A stretch of DNA of 64,000 nucleotides from Nitrobacter hamburgensis X14 (GCF_000013885.1 NC_007964.1:124001-188000), one strand, 5' to 3'. Shown: positions 43,018 through 52,649, counted from the first letter of the stretch. Program-made: numbers and translations. The notes: a model not told the origin generated them from the sequence alone.

Positions 43018-44214
43018 ATGACGGACCCGTTCAAACCGAAACCTGAGCGTCCGGGCGCGACCCGTCGAGCGGTGTTGGGTTTTGTCGTTGGAGCGCCCTT
43101 GCTCGGTGCCTGCTCGGGTATCCAGCAAACGCTGACCGGTTCTTCCTCGCAGCCGGCGCCGTCCGGGCCGGCTCAGCAGGCCGTTACCATCGGAACGGGC
43201 CAGGTCAAGGTCGGACTGGTTCTCCCGCTGTCGGCTGCAGGCAATGCGAGCATTGCGGCGCAGTCGATGAAGAATGCGGCTGAAATGGCACTGTCGGAGT
43301 TTCAGAACCCGAACATCCAGCTGCTGATCAAGGACGATGCCGGCTCGGCGCAAGGCGCGCAGCAGGGAGCGCAACAGGCCCTTGACGAAGGCGCAGAAGT
43401 CATTCTCGGTCCGTTGTTCGCAGCGTCGGTTCCGGCGGTCGCTCAGGCGGCCCGGACGCGCGGCACTTCGGTAATCGCGTTCTCGACCGATTCGAGCGTT
43501 GCGGGCCGGGGCGTCTATCTTCTGAGCTTTCTCCCTGAATCGGACGTGAACCGGATCGTCGAATATGCCGTGAGCACGGGAAAACGCTCGTTTGCCGCGA
43601 TGGTGCCCGAAAATGCCTATGGCAATGTCGTTGAAGCCGCCTTCAAGCAGACGGTCGGCCGGCGCGGCGGGCGCATCGTCGCATTCGAGAAATATGGCGC
43701 CGATCGTGCCGGCGCGGCGCGGAAGGTGGCGCAGTCGCTTCGCTCGGCTGATGCGCTGCTCATCGCCGATGACGGCGATGCGGTGGTTTCGGTTGCCGAC
43801 GCGCTCACGGCGGCAGGTGCCAATCTGCGCAATGTCCAGCTTCTTGGAACGGGGCTGTGGGACAATCCTCGCGTATTCGCCAGCGCGGCGCTGCAAGGCG
43901 GTCTCTATGCCGCTCCCGACCCCTCCGGCTTCCGCAGCTTCGCAGGCCGCTACCGTGCCAAATACGGCGGTGAGCCGGTGCGCACGGCAACCCTTGCTTA
44001 TGATGCCGTCGCACTGGTGGCGGCTCTTGCGCGAACCCAGGGTGCGCAGCGCTTCGCGGCGGAGACGCTGACCAATCCGTCGGGCTTCGCCGGCATCGAC
44101 GGGTTGTTTCGATTCCGTTCCGACGGCACCAACCAGCGCGGCCTTGCCGTCATGCGTGTCGCATCGGGCGGCGGCGAGCCGATCGCCGGCTCGCCAAAGA
44201 GTTTCGGCGCCTGA
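43018..44214 (+). CDS. LppC/LpoA-like periplasmic-binding-fold lipoprotein
   Basis: A 398-residue lipoprotein. After a basic N-terminus (RRAVLGFVVGAPLLGACSG) the lipobox LLGAC directs lipidation. The mature part is a type I periplasmic binding protein fold (VKVGLVLPLSAAGNAS, EVILGPLFAASVPAVAQAA, GTGLWDNPRVFAS). It is annotated as a penicillin-binding protein activator family; whether it activates a PBP in this organism is untested. I chose the ATG at 43018 because AAGGA lies 6 bases upstream; an ATG at 43003 is possible. The open frame extends far upstream, opposite rsmI, but that part is a shadow. Confidence 0.88.
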   Translation: MTDPFKPKPERPGATRRAVLGFVVGAPLLGACSGIQQTLTGSSSQPAPSGPAQQAVTIGTGQVKVGLVLPLSAAGNASIAAQSMKNAAEMALSEFQNPNIQLLIKDDAGSAQGAQQGAQQALDEGAEVILGPLFAASVPAVAQAARTRGTSVIAFSTDSSVAGRGVYLLSFLPESDVNRIVEYAVSTGKRSFAAMVPENAYGNVVEAAFKQTVGRRGGRIVAFEKYGADRAGAARKVAQSLRSADALLIADDGDAVVSVADALTAAGANLRNVQLLGTGLWDNPRVFASAALQGGLYAAPDPSGFRSFAGRYRAKYGGEPVRTATLAYDAVALVAALARTQGAQRFAAETLTNPSGFAGIDGLFRFRSDGTNQRGLAVMRVASGGGEPIAGSPKSFGA

Positions 44215-44229
44215 TATGCAGCCGCGACA

Positions 44230-45390
44230 TCAGGCGGCGAGATCAGCCACCACGGCGTCAAGGACGGGAAAGCCATCCTGCGTGACCCGCAAGCGGCCAT
44301 CGGGGCTGATCGCGATCGCGCCTTCCTCGCGCAGGATTGCGATTCGTCGCGGATCGAGGAGCCGGCCCGACAGTGCCGCATAGCGCTGCGGATCAATGCC
44401 CTCGCGCAAGCGCAGTCCCATCAGCAGGAACTCGTCGGCACGCTCTTCGCTATTCAGGAGATCGTCGGCGACGATCCCGTTACCAATAGCCTCGACCCGC
44501 ATGAGCCAGGCCTCGGGCCGCTTTTCGGTGGCGATGGCATGCCTGTCGCCGTCGATGTCGAGGCGACCGTGTGCCCCGGGGCCGATGCCTGCATATTCCT
44601 GGCCGCGCCAGTAAACCAGGTTGTGCCGGCATTCCGCGCCGGGCCGCGCGTGATTCGAAATCTCGTAGGCGGGCAAGCCATGACGCGCGCAGATCTCCTG
44701 CGTGACGTCATACAAAGCGCGCGAGATCGCCTCATCGGGTGTCTTGAGTTTGCCGGCCGCGTGCAGGCCGAAAAACGGCGTACCTTGTTCGATGGTCAAT
44801 TGATAGAGCGACAGATGCTCTGCGGCTTCGGAGATCGCGCGCTGCAATTCCTCGCTCCACATCGCCGGCGTCTGATCGGGGCGCGCGTAGATCAGATCGA
44901 AGGAATAACGATCAAAGACCGAGCGCGCGATCGCCACCGCATCCAGCGCCTCGCGCGCGGTGTGCAGGCGTCCAAGTGCCTTTAGCGAAGCGTCGTCGAG
45001 CGCCTGCACGCCGAGCGAGACGCGATTGACGCCCGCAGCGCGATAGCCGCGGAACCGGGTGGCCTCGACGCTGGTCGGATTAGCCTCCAGCGTGATCTCG
45101 GCGTTATCGGCGACGCGCCAATTCTTTCCGATCGCCTCGAGGATGGCGCCGACGGTCTGCGGCTGCATTAATGACGGCGTACCGCCGCCGAGGAAAATCG
45201 AGGACACTTCGCGGCCGGGCGAGCGGGCGGCGGTGGTCTCGATTTCGCGTGTGAAGGCGCGAACAAAGCGCTCTTCATCGATCGGCGCGTGGCGCACATG
45301 ACTGTTGAAATCGCAATACGGGCATTTCGACAGGCAAAACGGCCAGTGCACGTAGACGCCGAACGCAGTGGTCGGATCAGCGCTGGTCAA
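44230..45390 (-). CDS. hemW: Heme chaperone HemW (radical SAM family)
   Basis: A 386-residue protein with the radical SAM cluster motif in YVHWPFCLSKCPYCDFNSH (C-x3-C-x2-C), FLGGGTPSLM and a HemN C-terminal domain. HemW proteins bind heme and help insert it into respiratory enzymes; they differ from coproporphyrinogen dehydrogenase HemN. The start overlaps the rdgB end by 14 bases, so the two form an operon, as in many proteobacteria. Confidence 0.93.
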   Translation of the reverse strand: MTSADPTTAFGVYVHWPFCLSKCPYCDFNSHVRHAPIDEERFVRAFTREIETTAARSPGREVSSIFLGGGTPSLMQPQTVGAILEAIGKNWRVADNAEITLEANPTSVEATRFRGYRAAGVNRVSLGVQALDDASLKALGRLHTAREALDAVAIARSVFDRYSFDLIYARPDQTPAMWSEELQRAISEAAEHLSLYQLTIEQGTPFFGLHAAGKLKTPDEAISRALYDVTQEICARHGLPAYEISNHARPGAECRHNLVYWRGQEYAGIGPGAHGRLDIDGDRHAIATEKRPEAWLMRVEAIGNGIVADDLLNSEERADEFLLMGLRLREGIDPQRYAALSGRLLDPRRIAILREEGAIAISPDGRLRVTQDGFPVLDAVVADLAA

Positions 45391-46012
45391 GAGACATCTC
45401 CGCCAGCTTCACGAACGCTCGGGCGCGATGCGACAGGCCAAGGCCGCGCGGTGGAAGCCCGTGCTTCTCAATGCTGGTCATCTCGCCGAAGGTGCGCGTG
45501 TGCCCGTCCGGCTGGAACGCCGGATCATAGCCAAACCCGGCCGTGCCGCGCGGCGGCCAGACCAGCGTGCCGTGCACGCGCGCTTCGACTTCCTCGAGAT
45601 GGCCGTCCGGCCACGCGACGCACAGCGCCGAGACGAAGTGAGCCTTGCGCTTCTCCGCAGTCGTCGCGCCGCGCTCCTGCAACAGCCGCTCGATCCGGGT
45701 CATCGCTGCGGAAAAATCCTTGGTCTCGCCGGCCCAGCGCGCGGAGTAGATGCCCGGTGCGCCGTCGAGCGCATCGACGACCAGACCGGAATCGTCGGCA
45801 AAGGCTGGAAGCTTTGCGCTCCGGGCTGCGGCGACGGCCTTGATCGTGGCATTGGCGCGGAAATCGTCGCCGGTTTCCTCAGGCTCGCCGAGACCGAGTT
45901 CGCCTGCGGAGACCGCCTCGATGCCGTACGGCGCGAGCAACTCGCGCATCTCGGCGAGCTTGCCGGGATTGTGGGTGGCGATCACGAGCTTGCCGGCGAT
46001 TCGACGATGCAT
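45377..46012 (-). CDS. rdgB: dITP/XTP pyrophosphatase (Ham1/RdgB)
   Basis: A 211-residue house-cleaning enzyme that hydrolyses dITP, ITP and XTP to monophosphates. IATHNPGKLAEMRELL, FADDSGLVVDALDGAPGIYS and GYDPAFQPDG are family motifs. I chose the ATG giving MHRRIAGKLVIATHN; another ATG six codons upstream exists. It overlaps hemW. Confidence 0.95.
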   Translation of the reverse strand: MHRRIAGKLVIATHNPGKLAEMRELLAPYGIEAVSAGELGLGEPEETGDDFRANATIKAVAAARSAKLPAFADDSGLVVDALDGAPGIYSARWAGETKDFSAAMTRIERLLQERGATTAEKRKAHFVSALCVAWPDGHLEEVEARVHGTLVWPPRGTAGFGYDPAFQPDGHTRTFGEMTSIEKHGLPPRGLGLSHRARAFVKLAEMSLDQR

Positions 46013-46021
46013 GGCCGATCC

Positions 46022-46121
46022 TAGAGCCATTCCGACTTTGGTGGAATCAAAGTCGGGCTCCAGCTTCTTGTTTTGACGCGTTTTGACGCGAACCGGTACC
46101 CGCTTCGCGTCAAAACGCTAT
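46022..46121. repeat. Palindromic intergenic repeat, rearranged copy
   Basis: It begins with a hairpin GAGCCATTCCGACTTTG / CAAAGTCGGGCTC and continues with TTTTGACGCG, GAACCGGTACCCGCTTCGCG and AAAACGCTAT. This is the reverse orientation of the core found at 42729, 48893 and 56373. It lies between rdgB and rph. Confidence 0.7.
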
Positions 46122-46160
46122 AGGAGGAGAGTCCTGCGGGCAAAACGCGCACGGGACGAA

Positions 46161-46874
46161 TCACGCCACCGCCATTTTCTGCAAATCCACCAGCCGCGCG
46201 ACCCCTTTTTTCGCGAGCGCCAGCAGCGCGAGAAATTCATCCTGCGAGAACGGTGTCTTCTCGGCGGTTCCCTGCACCTCGATGATGCGTCCGTCGCCGG
46301 TCATGACGAAATTGGCGTCGGTGTCGGCTTCTGAATCCTCCGCATAGTCCAGATCGAGGACGGGCGTGCCGTTGTAGATGCCGCATGAGACCGCCGCGAC
46401 GTTGTCGCGAAGCACGCTGGTCTTGATCATGTTGCGGGCCTTCATCCAGCCGATGCAGTCGGCCAGCGCGACCCACGCGCCGGTGATCGACGCGGTGCGG
46501 GTGCCGCCGTCGGCCTGAATCACATCGCAATCCACCGTGATCTGGCGCTCGCCCAGCGCCTCGAGGTCGACTGCGGCGCGCAACGAGCGGCCGATCAGGC
46601 GCTGGATTTCGACGGTACGGCCGCCCTGCTTGCCGGCGGAGGCCTCGCGCCGCGTCCGCTCCAGCGTGGCGCGCGGCAGCATTCCGTATTCGGCCGTGAC
46701 CCAGCCGCGGCCCTGGCCCTTGAGCCACGGCGGCAGCCGCTCCTCCAGGGTCGCGGTCACCAGCACGTGGGTGTCGCCGAATTTCACCATGCAGGAACCC
46801 TCGGCGTATTTGACGACGCCACGTTCCAGCGACACGGCGCGCAGTTCATCCGGTGCACGACGGCTAGGTCGCAT
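46161..46874 (-). CDS. rph: Ribonuclease PH
   Basis: A 237-residue phosphorolytic 3'-5' exoribonuclease that trims tRNA 3' ends. MRPSRRAPDELRAVSLERG, the RRE-type segment RTRREASAGKQGGRT and SITGAWVALADC are typical. The ATG chosen is MRPSRRAPDE; an ATG six codons upstream is likely not used. It is divergent from hrcA, as in relatives. Confidence 0.95.
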   Translation of the reverse strand: MRPSRRAPDELRAVSLERGVVKYAEGSCMVKFGDTHVLVTATLEERLPPWLKGQGRGWVTAEYGMLPRATLERTRREASAGKQGGRTVEIQRLIGRSLRAAVDLEALGERQITVDCDVIQADGGTRTASITGAWVALADCIGWMKARNMIKTSVLRDNVAAVSCGIYNGTPVLDLDYAEDSEADTDANFVMTGDGRIIEVQGTAEKTPFSQDEFLALLALAKKGVARLVDLQKMAVA

Positions 46875-47054
46875 GGGAAATCCTCCAGCCATTTCATGAA
46901 AATCGTTGTCTTGCGGTGCTTTTAGGGGCGGGGAGCCGCAGCGGCAAGGGCTGGAAACAGCGATTGCCGCAAAGGCTGCTTGTAACCGGTGCGCCGGAGC
47001 GACAAATTAGGCTTGGTTGTCAAGCGTAACCATAATCATGCGCGGGAGATTTCG

Positions 47055-48143
47055 TTGGTCCATCACGATCCGATTGGTCTGATTGCACCGAACACCGGGT
47101 TGGCCCAGCTGAACGAGCGATCGCGCGACATTTTTCGTCAGATCGTCGAGAGCTATCTTGCGACGGGTGAGCCCGTGGGCTCGCGCAACATTTCCCGCCT
47201 GATCACGATGCCGCTCTCGCCGGCGTCGGTTCGCAATGTGATGTCGGACCTCGAACAGCTCGGGCTGATTTATGCGCCGCATACCTCCGCCGGGCGCTTG
47301 CCGACTGAGTTCGGCCTGCGGTTCTTTGTCGATGCCTTGATGCAGGTCGGCGACCTGACCGAGACGGAGCGCCAGTCGATCCAGACCCAGCTCGCGTCGG
47401 TCGGCAAGGCGCAATCGGTCGAGGCCGCGCTGGACCAAGCCTTGACACGGCTGTCGGGATTGACCCGGGCCGCGGCGGTGGTTCTGACGGCCAAATCCAA
47501 CGTGCGCTTGAAGCATATCGAATTTGTCAGGCTGGAGCCGGAGAAGGCGCTCGTAGTGCTCGTTGCCGAAGACGGACAGGTCGAGAACCGTGTGCTGACG
47601 CTGCCGTCCGGCGTCCCGGCATCGGCGCTGACCGAAGCGTCGAATTTCCTGAATGCGCGAATCCGCGGGCGGACGCTCGCCGAGGCGCGCCTCGAGCTCG
47701 AGACGGCGCTGACGCAGAGCAAGGCGGAACTCGATCAGCTCACCCAGAAGGTCATCGCGGCCGGGATTGCGAGCTGGTCGGGCGGCGACAGCGACGATCG
47801 GCAACTGATCGTGCGCGGCCACGCCAATCTGCTGGAGGACCTGCACGCGCTGGAGGATCTCGAGCGGGTGCGGCTGCTGTTCGACGACCTCGAAACCAAA
47901 CGCGGCGTGATCGACTTACTCGGCCGCGCCGAACGCGCCGATGGCGTCCGCATCTTCATCGGTTCGGAAAACAAGCTGTTCTCGCTGTCCGGGTCCTCGA
48001 CGATCATCGCGCCCTACAACGACGGTGCCGGCCATATCGTCGGCGTCCTCGGCGTGATAGGACCGACCCGGCTGAACTACGCGCGCGTGATCCCGATGGT
48101 GGATTACGCGGCCCGCATTGTCAGCCAGATGCTCGGTGGCTGA
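47055..48143 (+). CDS. hrcA: Heat-inducible transcription repressor HrcA
   Basis: A 362-residue repressor. The N-terminal winged helix has ATGEPVGSRNIS and LSPASVRNVMSDLE, and LGLIYAPHTSAGRLPTEFGL (landmark) is diagnostic. HrcA binds CIRCE elements, in alphaproteobacteria usually upstream of groESL. The start appears to be TTG at 47055 (MVHHDPIGLIA) with GGGAG 8 bases upstream; a longer frame lacks similarity. No CIRCE is visible here, either before hrcA or before dnaK. It is followed by grpE. Confidence 0.94.
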   Translation: MVHHDPIGLIAPNTGLAQLNERSRDIFRQIVESYLATGEPVGSRNISRLITMPLSPASVRNVMSDLEQLGLIYAPHTSAGRLPTEFGLRFFVDALMQVGDLTETERQSIQTQLASVGKAQSVEAALDQALTRLSGLTRAAAVVLTAKSNVRLKHIEFVRLEPEKALVVLVAEDGQVENRVLTLPSGVPASALTEASNFLNARIRGRTLAEARLELETALTQSKAELDQLTQKVIAAGIASWSGGDSDDRQLIVRGHANLLEDLHALEDLERVRLLFDDLETKRGVIDLLGRAERADGVRIFIGSENKLFSLSGSSTIIAPYNDGAGHIVGVLGVIGPTRLNYARVIPMVDYAARIVSQMLGG

Positions 48144-48242
48144 GCCGGACCCGCCGCCCGCCGCGCTTGATTTTTCCGCCTGAACCACGATATCCCGCAC
48201 AACCATCCCTTTCAGTTCGAGACCATGCGAGAAGGCTGCGTA

Positions 48243-48836
48243 ATGACCGATTCCGACGGCAAATCAGACAATTCCGGCGATCCGGCTCCGGAGGCCGAGC
48301 CGGTGGTATCCAAGCCTTACATCATGCCCGACGATCCCGAGGAGGGGTCGCTGGAAGCGCTGGCCAAAGAGGTCGCGGAAGCGAAGGACCGGATGCTGCG
48401 CACGTTGGCGGAGATGGAAAACCTGCGCAAGCGCACCGCGCGGGAGGTGTCGGACGCGCGAACCTACGGCATCTCGGGGTTCGCACGCGACGTGCTGGAT
48501 ATTGCCGACAATCTACAACGCGCGCTTGATGCGGTGCCCACCGAGGCGCGCGCGGCGGCTGATCCCGGACTTAAAGCCCTGATCGAGGGCGTGGAGTTGA
48601 CCGAACGCTCGCTGCACAACGCGCTGGAAAAACACGGCGTGAAGAAGTTCGATCCGGCCGGCGAAAAGTTCGATCCGAACGTCCATCAGGCAATGTACGA
48701 AATTCCAGATCCGTCAGTCCCCGTCGGCACGATCGCGCAGGTCATTCAGGCAGGCTACACGATCGGCGAGCGGGTGCTGCGTCCGGCGCTGGTGGGTGTT
48801 GCGAAGGGCGGAGCCAAGGCAGCCGCGTCTGAATAG
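48243..48836 (+). CDS. grpE: Nucleotide exchange factor GrpE
   Basis: A 197-residue homodimeric cochaperone that releases ADP from DnaK. An acidic N-terminus precedes a long coiled coil (EAKDRMLRTLAEMENLRKRT) and the beta-wing domain (GVKKFDPAGEKFDPNVHQAM as landmark). The ATG at 48243 gives MTDSDGKSDN with AGAAGG upstream; a second ATG six codons earlier is possible. dnaK and dnaJ follow about 1.8 kb downstream. Confidence 0.95.
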   Translation: MTDSDGKSDNSGDPAPEAEPVVSKPYIMPDDPEEGSLEALAKEVAEAKDRMLRTLAEMENLRKRTAREVSDARTYGISGFARDVLDIADNLQRALDAVPTEARAAADPGLKALIEGVELTERSLHNALEKHGVKKFDPAGEKFDPNVHQAMYEIPDPSVPVGTIAQVIQAGYTIGERVLRPALVGVAKGGAKAAASE

Positions 48837-48892
48837 AATCAGCCCTGTTTCGCGGGCTTGTGCTTGCGATGTCGGCCGAATGAATGCGTTTA

Positions 48893-48971
48893 TAGCGTTT
48901 TCGAGCGAAGCATGTCTTCGGGCTTGACCCGAGGATGGGTACCGGTTCGCGTCAAGACGACAAGCTGGAGC
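48893..48971. repeat. Palindromic intergenic repeat, long-spacer copy
   Basis: TAGCGTTTTCGAGCGAAGCA is followed by a small hairpin TTCGGGC TTGA CCCGAGGA and then GGGTACCGGTTCGCGTCAAG. This is the version with the extra CTCGGG hairpin also seen at 56373 and 57489. It lies between convergent grpE and the gene at 49001. Confidence 0.7.
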
Positions 48972-49000
48972 CCGGCTGATCCTTAAGGCCGGGCTAGCCC

Positions 49001-49939
49001 TTAGTGCGGCCGGATACCGTCACGGACCGCACGAAAGCGCGGAAAAACGGCAGACCACCCGTCCCGCGGCGTACTGCCGATCAGCCGCATTGCCGTGTTG
49101 CCGCTGCCAAACACCAGCCATTGGACGACGGTCACCGGCGTATTCGTTTGCGTGTTGGTGGCGTCGATCCGTGTTTCAAAACCGGGCGATCCGTTGATCC
49201 GCATCGGTTCCGACATGGTGATACGCCCGTCGCGCAGGTTTGGGATCGTGGCTGCGATGTCGCGCGCAAACCGGCCACGATCGTCCGGCCGTTCGGGGGC
49301 CGACCCAACCAGGTTGACGATCAGGAAGGCCTTGCCGTCGATGTCGTCATCCGTTTCGGCGTCGGAAAGCAGGATGGCTGCTCCTGGCGCCAGCGTACGG
49401 ATCATTTTGAAGGAGCTCAATTCGGTCAACTTGAAGGGTAGCAGGCCAAGCTGTTCCTCAACCGGTACTTCCTTGCGCAAGGCTACCGTTGCGAACATCT
49501 TTTGCATGGCCTGGTCGGAATAGATCTTCTCGACGTTCTCGGACACCTGCGCGGCGATGTATCCGGAAAACGTGCCGCCCGAAACCACCATCGAATAGCG
49601 GCGGACGTTATCATTGCCGTTCTTGGCGGTCTCGATGATGAAATAGCCTTGTCCGCTCGCGGTCTCGAGGCTTTGAGGCTTTATTACCTGAGCGCCGGCG
49701 GTGTCGGATTTGGCAAGGTTTTCTACGTCTTTGAAGGCGGCGGCGGGGAGTTCGGCAACAACGACCTTGACCCGATGATCGGCGGTTTCGAAGCCGGGAA
49801 ATGTCTTGGACGGGGAAAGGCCTATCAGTGGAACCAGCCCGATCCGGGTCCCCGGCGCATAGACCGGGTCGTCGGCGAAGGCGGGAGCTACGCCGCTCAG
49901 CACACACAGAACGGCTATCAGTTGCGTGAGATGTCTCAT
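49001..49939 (-). CDS. Periplasmic protein of unknown function
   Basis: A 312-residue protein with a clear signal peptide (LTQLIAVLCVLSGVAPAFA, cleavage before DD). The mature part (YAPGTRIGLVPLIGLSPS, FPGFETADHRVKVVVAELP) has no motif I can name, but similar exported proteins occur at this locus in related genera. It is convergent with grpE and divergent from dnaK. A role in the envelope is the most that can be said. Confidence 0.75.
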   Translation of the reverse strand: MRHLTQLIAVLCVLSGVAPAFADDPVYAPGTRIGLVPLIGLSPSKTFPGFETADHRVKVVVAELPAAAFKDVENLAKSDTAGAQVIKPQSLETASGQGYFIIETAKNGNDNVRRYSMVVSGGTFSGYIAAQVSENVEKIYSDQAMQKMFATVALRKEVPVEEQLGLLPFKLTELSSFKMIRTLAPGAAILLSDAETDDDIDGKAFLIVNLVGSAPERPDDRGRFARDIAATIPNLRDGRITMSEPMRINGSPGFETRIDATNTQTNTPVTVVQWLVFGSGNTAMRLIGSTPRDGWSAVFPRFRAVRDGIRPH

Positions 49940-50463
49940 GGGAGCCTATTGGATTTGCATTAAGGCCGTTCAATGATCGGCCGGGTACGCGGTCGCGGCG
50001 GTGGTGATGCGAACGATGTGTTTCACGAAAACCTGACTGCTGCCCTATCAAGGTCCATCGATGGTCGGCACACATTATTGTGCGACGAAGACGAGACAGG
50101 GCGTGGCGAGCACAGATCGTCTTTGTTGACCGCGCCAGTTCGCCGGATCGATCAGATGCAGCCGCTCGACCTGGCCGGAACGGTTCGGGTATCGACTGAA
50201 GCGCTGCCATATCGGACAGGTGCGCCATCTCATCGTAATCTTCGGTTACCGGGTTGCGAAGGGTGCCGCCGACGGTCGCGAGGGAACAGGGCAACCACGA
50301 TCGACGCCGCGCTCACGACCGTCTTGTCATCGGTGCGGAGACTGCGTCCAGAGCCAGACATTGTAGCGTGCTCCCGGTTAATATCTGCTTATCCGGCCGT
50401 ATCCCCTTGAGCCTGCCCGACGCAAAAGAATCGCGTTTTCATGTGGCGGAGAGAGGTCCGGTC
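49940..50463. other. Long intergenic region upstream of dnaK
   Basis: About 520 bp between the divergent periplasmic-protein gene and the dnaK promoter. Open frames on both strands here have no plausible ribosome binding sites or recognisable products. I see no tRNA-like or CIRCE sequence. It may hold the promoter of the minus-strand gene and undetected regulatory sites. Confidence 0.4.
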
Positions 50464-50491
50464 CTTGCAGCCCCCACCCCCCCTCCTATAT
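50464..50491 (+). promoter_or_regulatory. Sigma-32 (RpoH) promoter of dnaK
   Basis: CTTG at 50464-50467 and CCTATAT at 50485-50491 are separated by 17 bases, matching the alphaproteobacterial heat-shock consensus CTTG-N17/18-CYTATNT. It ends 104 bp before the dnaK ATG. The spacer is strikingly C-rich. This explains heat induction of dnaK without a CIRCE operator. Confidence 0.8.
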
Positions 50492-50595
50492 GAGGCTCAC
50501 CATCGCTAGATCGCGAGTAATTGATATCTGGGGGTCTGGATGAGGGTGCCGCCAGGGCCTGACCGGACTGCCGCAACAAGAAGGATATAAGGACC

Positions 50596-52494
50596 ATGGG
50601 AAAGGTCATCGGGATTGACCTCGGCACCACGAATTCGTGCGTGGCCGTAATGGACGGCAAGACGCCGAAAGTCATCGAAAACGCGGAAGGGATGCGGACT
50701 ACGCCGTCCATCGTCGCCTTTAGCGATGACGGTGAGCGCCTCGTCGGGCAGCCGGCCAAGCGCCAGGCCGTGACCAATCCCGAGCGGACCATTTTTGCTG
50801 TCAAGCGCCTGATTGGCCGCCGTTACGATGATCCCACGGTCGAAAAGGACAAGCACCTCGTCCCTTACAAGATCGCGAAAGCCGGCAACGGCGACGCCTG
50901 GGTCGAGGTCGACGGCAAGACCTATTCGCCTTCGCAGATTTCGGCCTTCACGCTTCAGAAGATGAAGGAGACCGCCGAGGCCCATCTCGGTCAGAAGGTC
51001 GATCAGGCCGTTATCACGGTTCCCGCCTATTTCAACGACGCACAACGTCAGGCCACCAAAGACGCCGGCAAGATCGCCGGCCTCGAAGTGCTGCGCATCA
51101 TCAACGAGCCGACCGCGGCCGCGCTGGCCTATGGCCTCGACAAGGCTAAGCAAGGCACCATCGCCGTGTATGATCTCGGCGGCGGCACGTTCGACGTGTC
51201 GATCCTCGAGATCGGCGACGGCGTGTTCGAGGTAAAGTCGACCAACGGCGATACGTTCCTTGGCGGCGAAGACTTCGACATGCGCCTGGTCAGCTATCTG
51301 GCCGACGAGTTCCAGAAGGAGCAGGGCATCAACCTGCGCAACGACAAGCTGGCCTTGCAGCGGTTGAAGGAAGCTGCCGAGAAGGCCAAGATCGAGCTGT
51401 CGTCGACCACCCAGACCGAAATCAACCTGCCGTTTATCACGGCCGACCAGTCCGGCCCGAAGCATCTGACGATGAAGCTCACCCGCGCCAAGTTCGAGGC
51501 GCTGGTCGATGATCTCGTCCAGAAGACCATTGAGCCGTGCCGCAAGGCGCTGAAGGATGCCGGCCTGACGGCGGGCGAGATCGGCGAAGTGGTGCTGGTC
51601 GGCGGCATGACGCGCATGCCGAAGGTCCAGGAAGTCGTCAAGCAGTTGTTCGGCAAGGAGCCGCACAAGGGCGTCAACCCGGACGAGGTTGTCGCGATTG
51701 GCGCGGCGATCCAGGCCGGCGTCCTGCAGGGCGACGTCAAGGACGTGCTGCTGCTCGACGTTACCCCGCTCTCGCTCGGCATCGAGACGCTGGGCGGCGT
51801 GTTTACCCGCATCATCGATCGCAACACCACGATCCCGACCAAGAAGAGCCAGGTATTCTCGACGGCCGAGGACAGCCAGAACGCCGTCACCATCCGCGTC
51901 TTCCAGGGCGAGCGCGAAATGGCGGCCGACAACAAGATCCTCGGCCAGTTCGATCTGATGGGCATTCCGCCGGCCCCGCGCGGCATGCCGCAGATCGAGG
52001 TGACGTTCGATATCGACGCCAACGGCATCGTCAACGTGTCGGCGAAGGACAAGGCGACAGGCAAGGAACAGCAGATCCGCATCCAGGCCTCGGGAGGCCT
52101 GTCGGAGGCCGACATCGACAAGATGGTCAAGGACGCCGAGGCGAATGCGATCGAAGACAAGAAACGCCGCGAGGCCGTCGACGCCAAGAACCATGCCGAC
52201 TCGCTGGTCCACTCGACCGAGAAGGCGCTCGCCGAGCACGGCTCGAAGATCGAGGACAGCGAGCGCCGCGCCATCGAGGATGCCGTCAGCGATCTGAAGG
52301 AAGCGCTGAAGGGCGACGACGCCGAGGCGATCAAGGCCAAGACCAACACGCTGGCGCAGGCGTCCATGAAGCTCGGCGAGGCCATGTACAAGCAGCAGGC
52401 TGAAGCCGATGCGGCCAAGGACGCTGCGAAGGACGATGTCGTCGATGCGGAGTTTACCGAGGTCGACGACGACAAGAACAAGAAGTCTGCTTAA
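50596..52494 (+). CDS. dnaK: Molecular chaperone DnaK (Hsp70)
   Basis: A 632-residue Hsp70. The ATPase domain (1-385) shows GKVIGIDLGTTNSCVA, AVITVPAYFNDAQRQATKDA (landmark) and VYDLGGGTFDVSIL. The interdomain linker DVLLLDVTPLSLGIET, substrate-binding domain and helical lid follow. It works with DnaJ (next gene) and GrpE (48243). AAGGATATAAGGACC precedes the ATG, a strong ribosome binding site. A sigma-32 promoter lies upstream. Confidence 0.98.
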   Translation: MGKVIGIDLGTTNSCVAVMDGKTPKVIENAEGMRTTPSIVAFSDDGERLVGQPAKRQAVTNPERTIFAVKRLIGRRYDDPTVEKDKHLVPYKIAKAGNGDAWVEVDGKTYSPSQISAFTLQKMKETAEAHLGQKVDQAVITVPAYFNDAQRQATKDAGKIAGLEVLRIINEPTAAALAYGLDKAKQGTIAVYDLGGGTFDVSILEIGDGVFEVKSTNGDTFLGGEDFDMRLVSYLADEFQKEQGINLRNDKLALQRLKEAAEKAKIELSSTTQTEINLPFITADQSGPKHLTMKLTRAKFEALVDDLVQKTIEPCRKALKDAGLTAGEIGEVVLVGGMTRMPKVQEVVKQLFGKEPHKGVNPDEVVAIGAAIQAGVLQGDVKDVLLLDVTPLSLGIETLGGVFTRIIDRNTTIPTKKSQVFSTAEDSQNAVTIRVFQGEREMAADNKILGQFDLMGIPPAPRGMPQIEVTFDIDANGIVNVSAKDKATGKEQQIRIQASGGLSEADIDKMVKDAEANAIEDKKRREAVDAKNHADSLVHSTEKALAEHGSKIEDSERRAIEDAVSDLKEALKGDDAEAIKAKTNTLAQASMKLGEAMYKQQAEADAAKDAAKDDVVDAEFTEVDDDKNKKSA

Positions 52495-52649
52495 GCGGCG
52501 AGAATGACCATGATCTCCGTTTCCTCGGAGTACGCAGCGCGTCTCGAAGGGCGGGGGTCGTGGCTCCTTAAGCGGGACGCTGCATCCTTCGATGAACGAA
52601 TCGTTCATGCGTCTTCCGGGATGAAGCGACGTTCGGGCGGAATGGACTG

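Noticed and set aside
49973..50410. A 145-codon frame in the dnaK upstream gap
   Set aside because: It has no ribosome binding site and no recognisable domain, its composition resembles random GC-rich DNA, and an equally long antisense frame overlaps it.
46893..50595. CIRCE operator near hrcA, grpE or dnaK
   Set aside because: No TTAGCACTC-N9-GAGTGCTAA-like inverted repeat was found by eye in the gaps.
50506..52608. A 700-codon open frame opposite dnaK
   Set aside because: It is the antisense shadow of dnaK, produced by GC-rich codon use; the product has no known fold and dnaK is certain.
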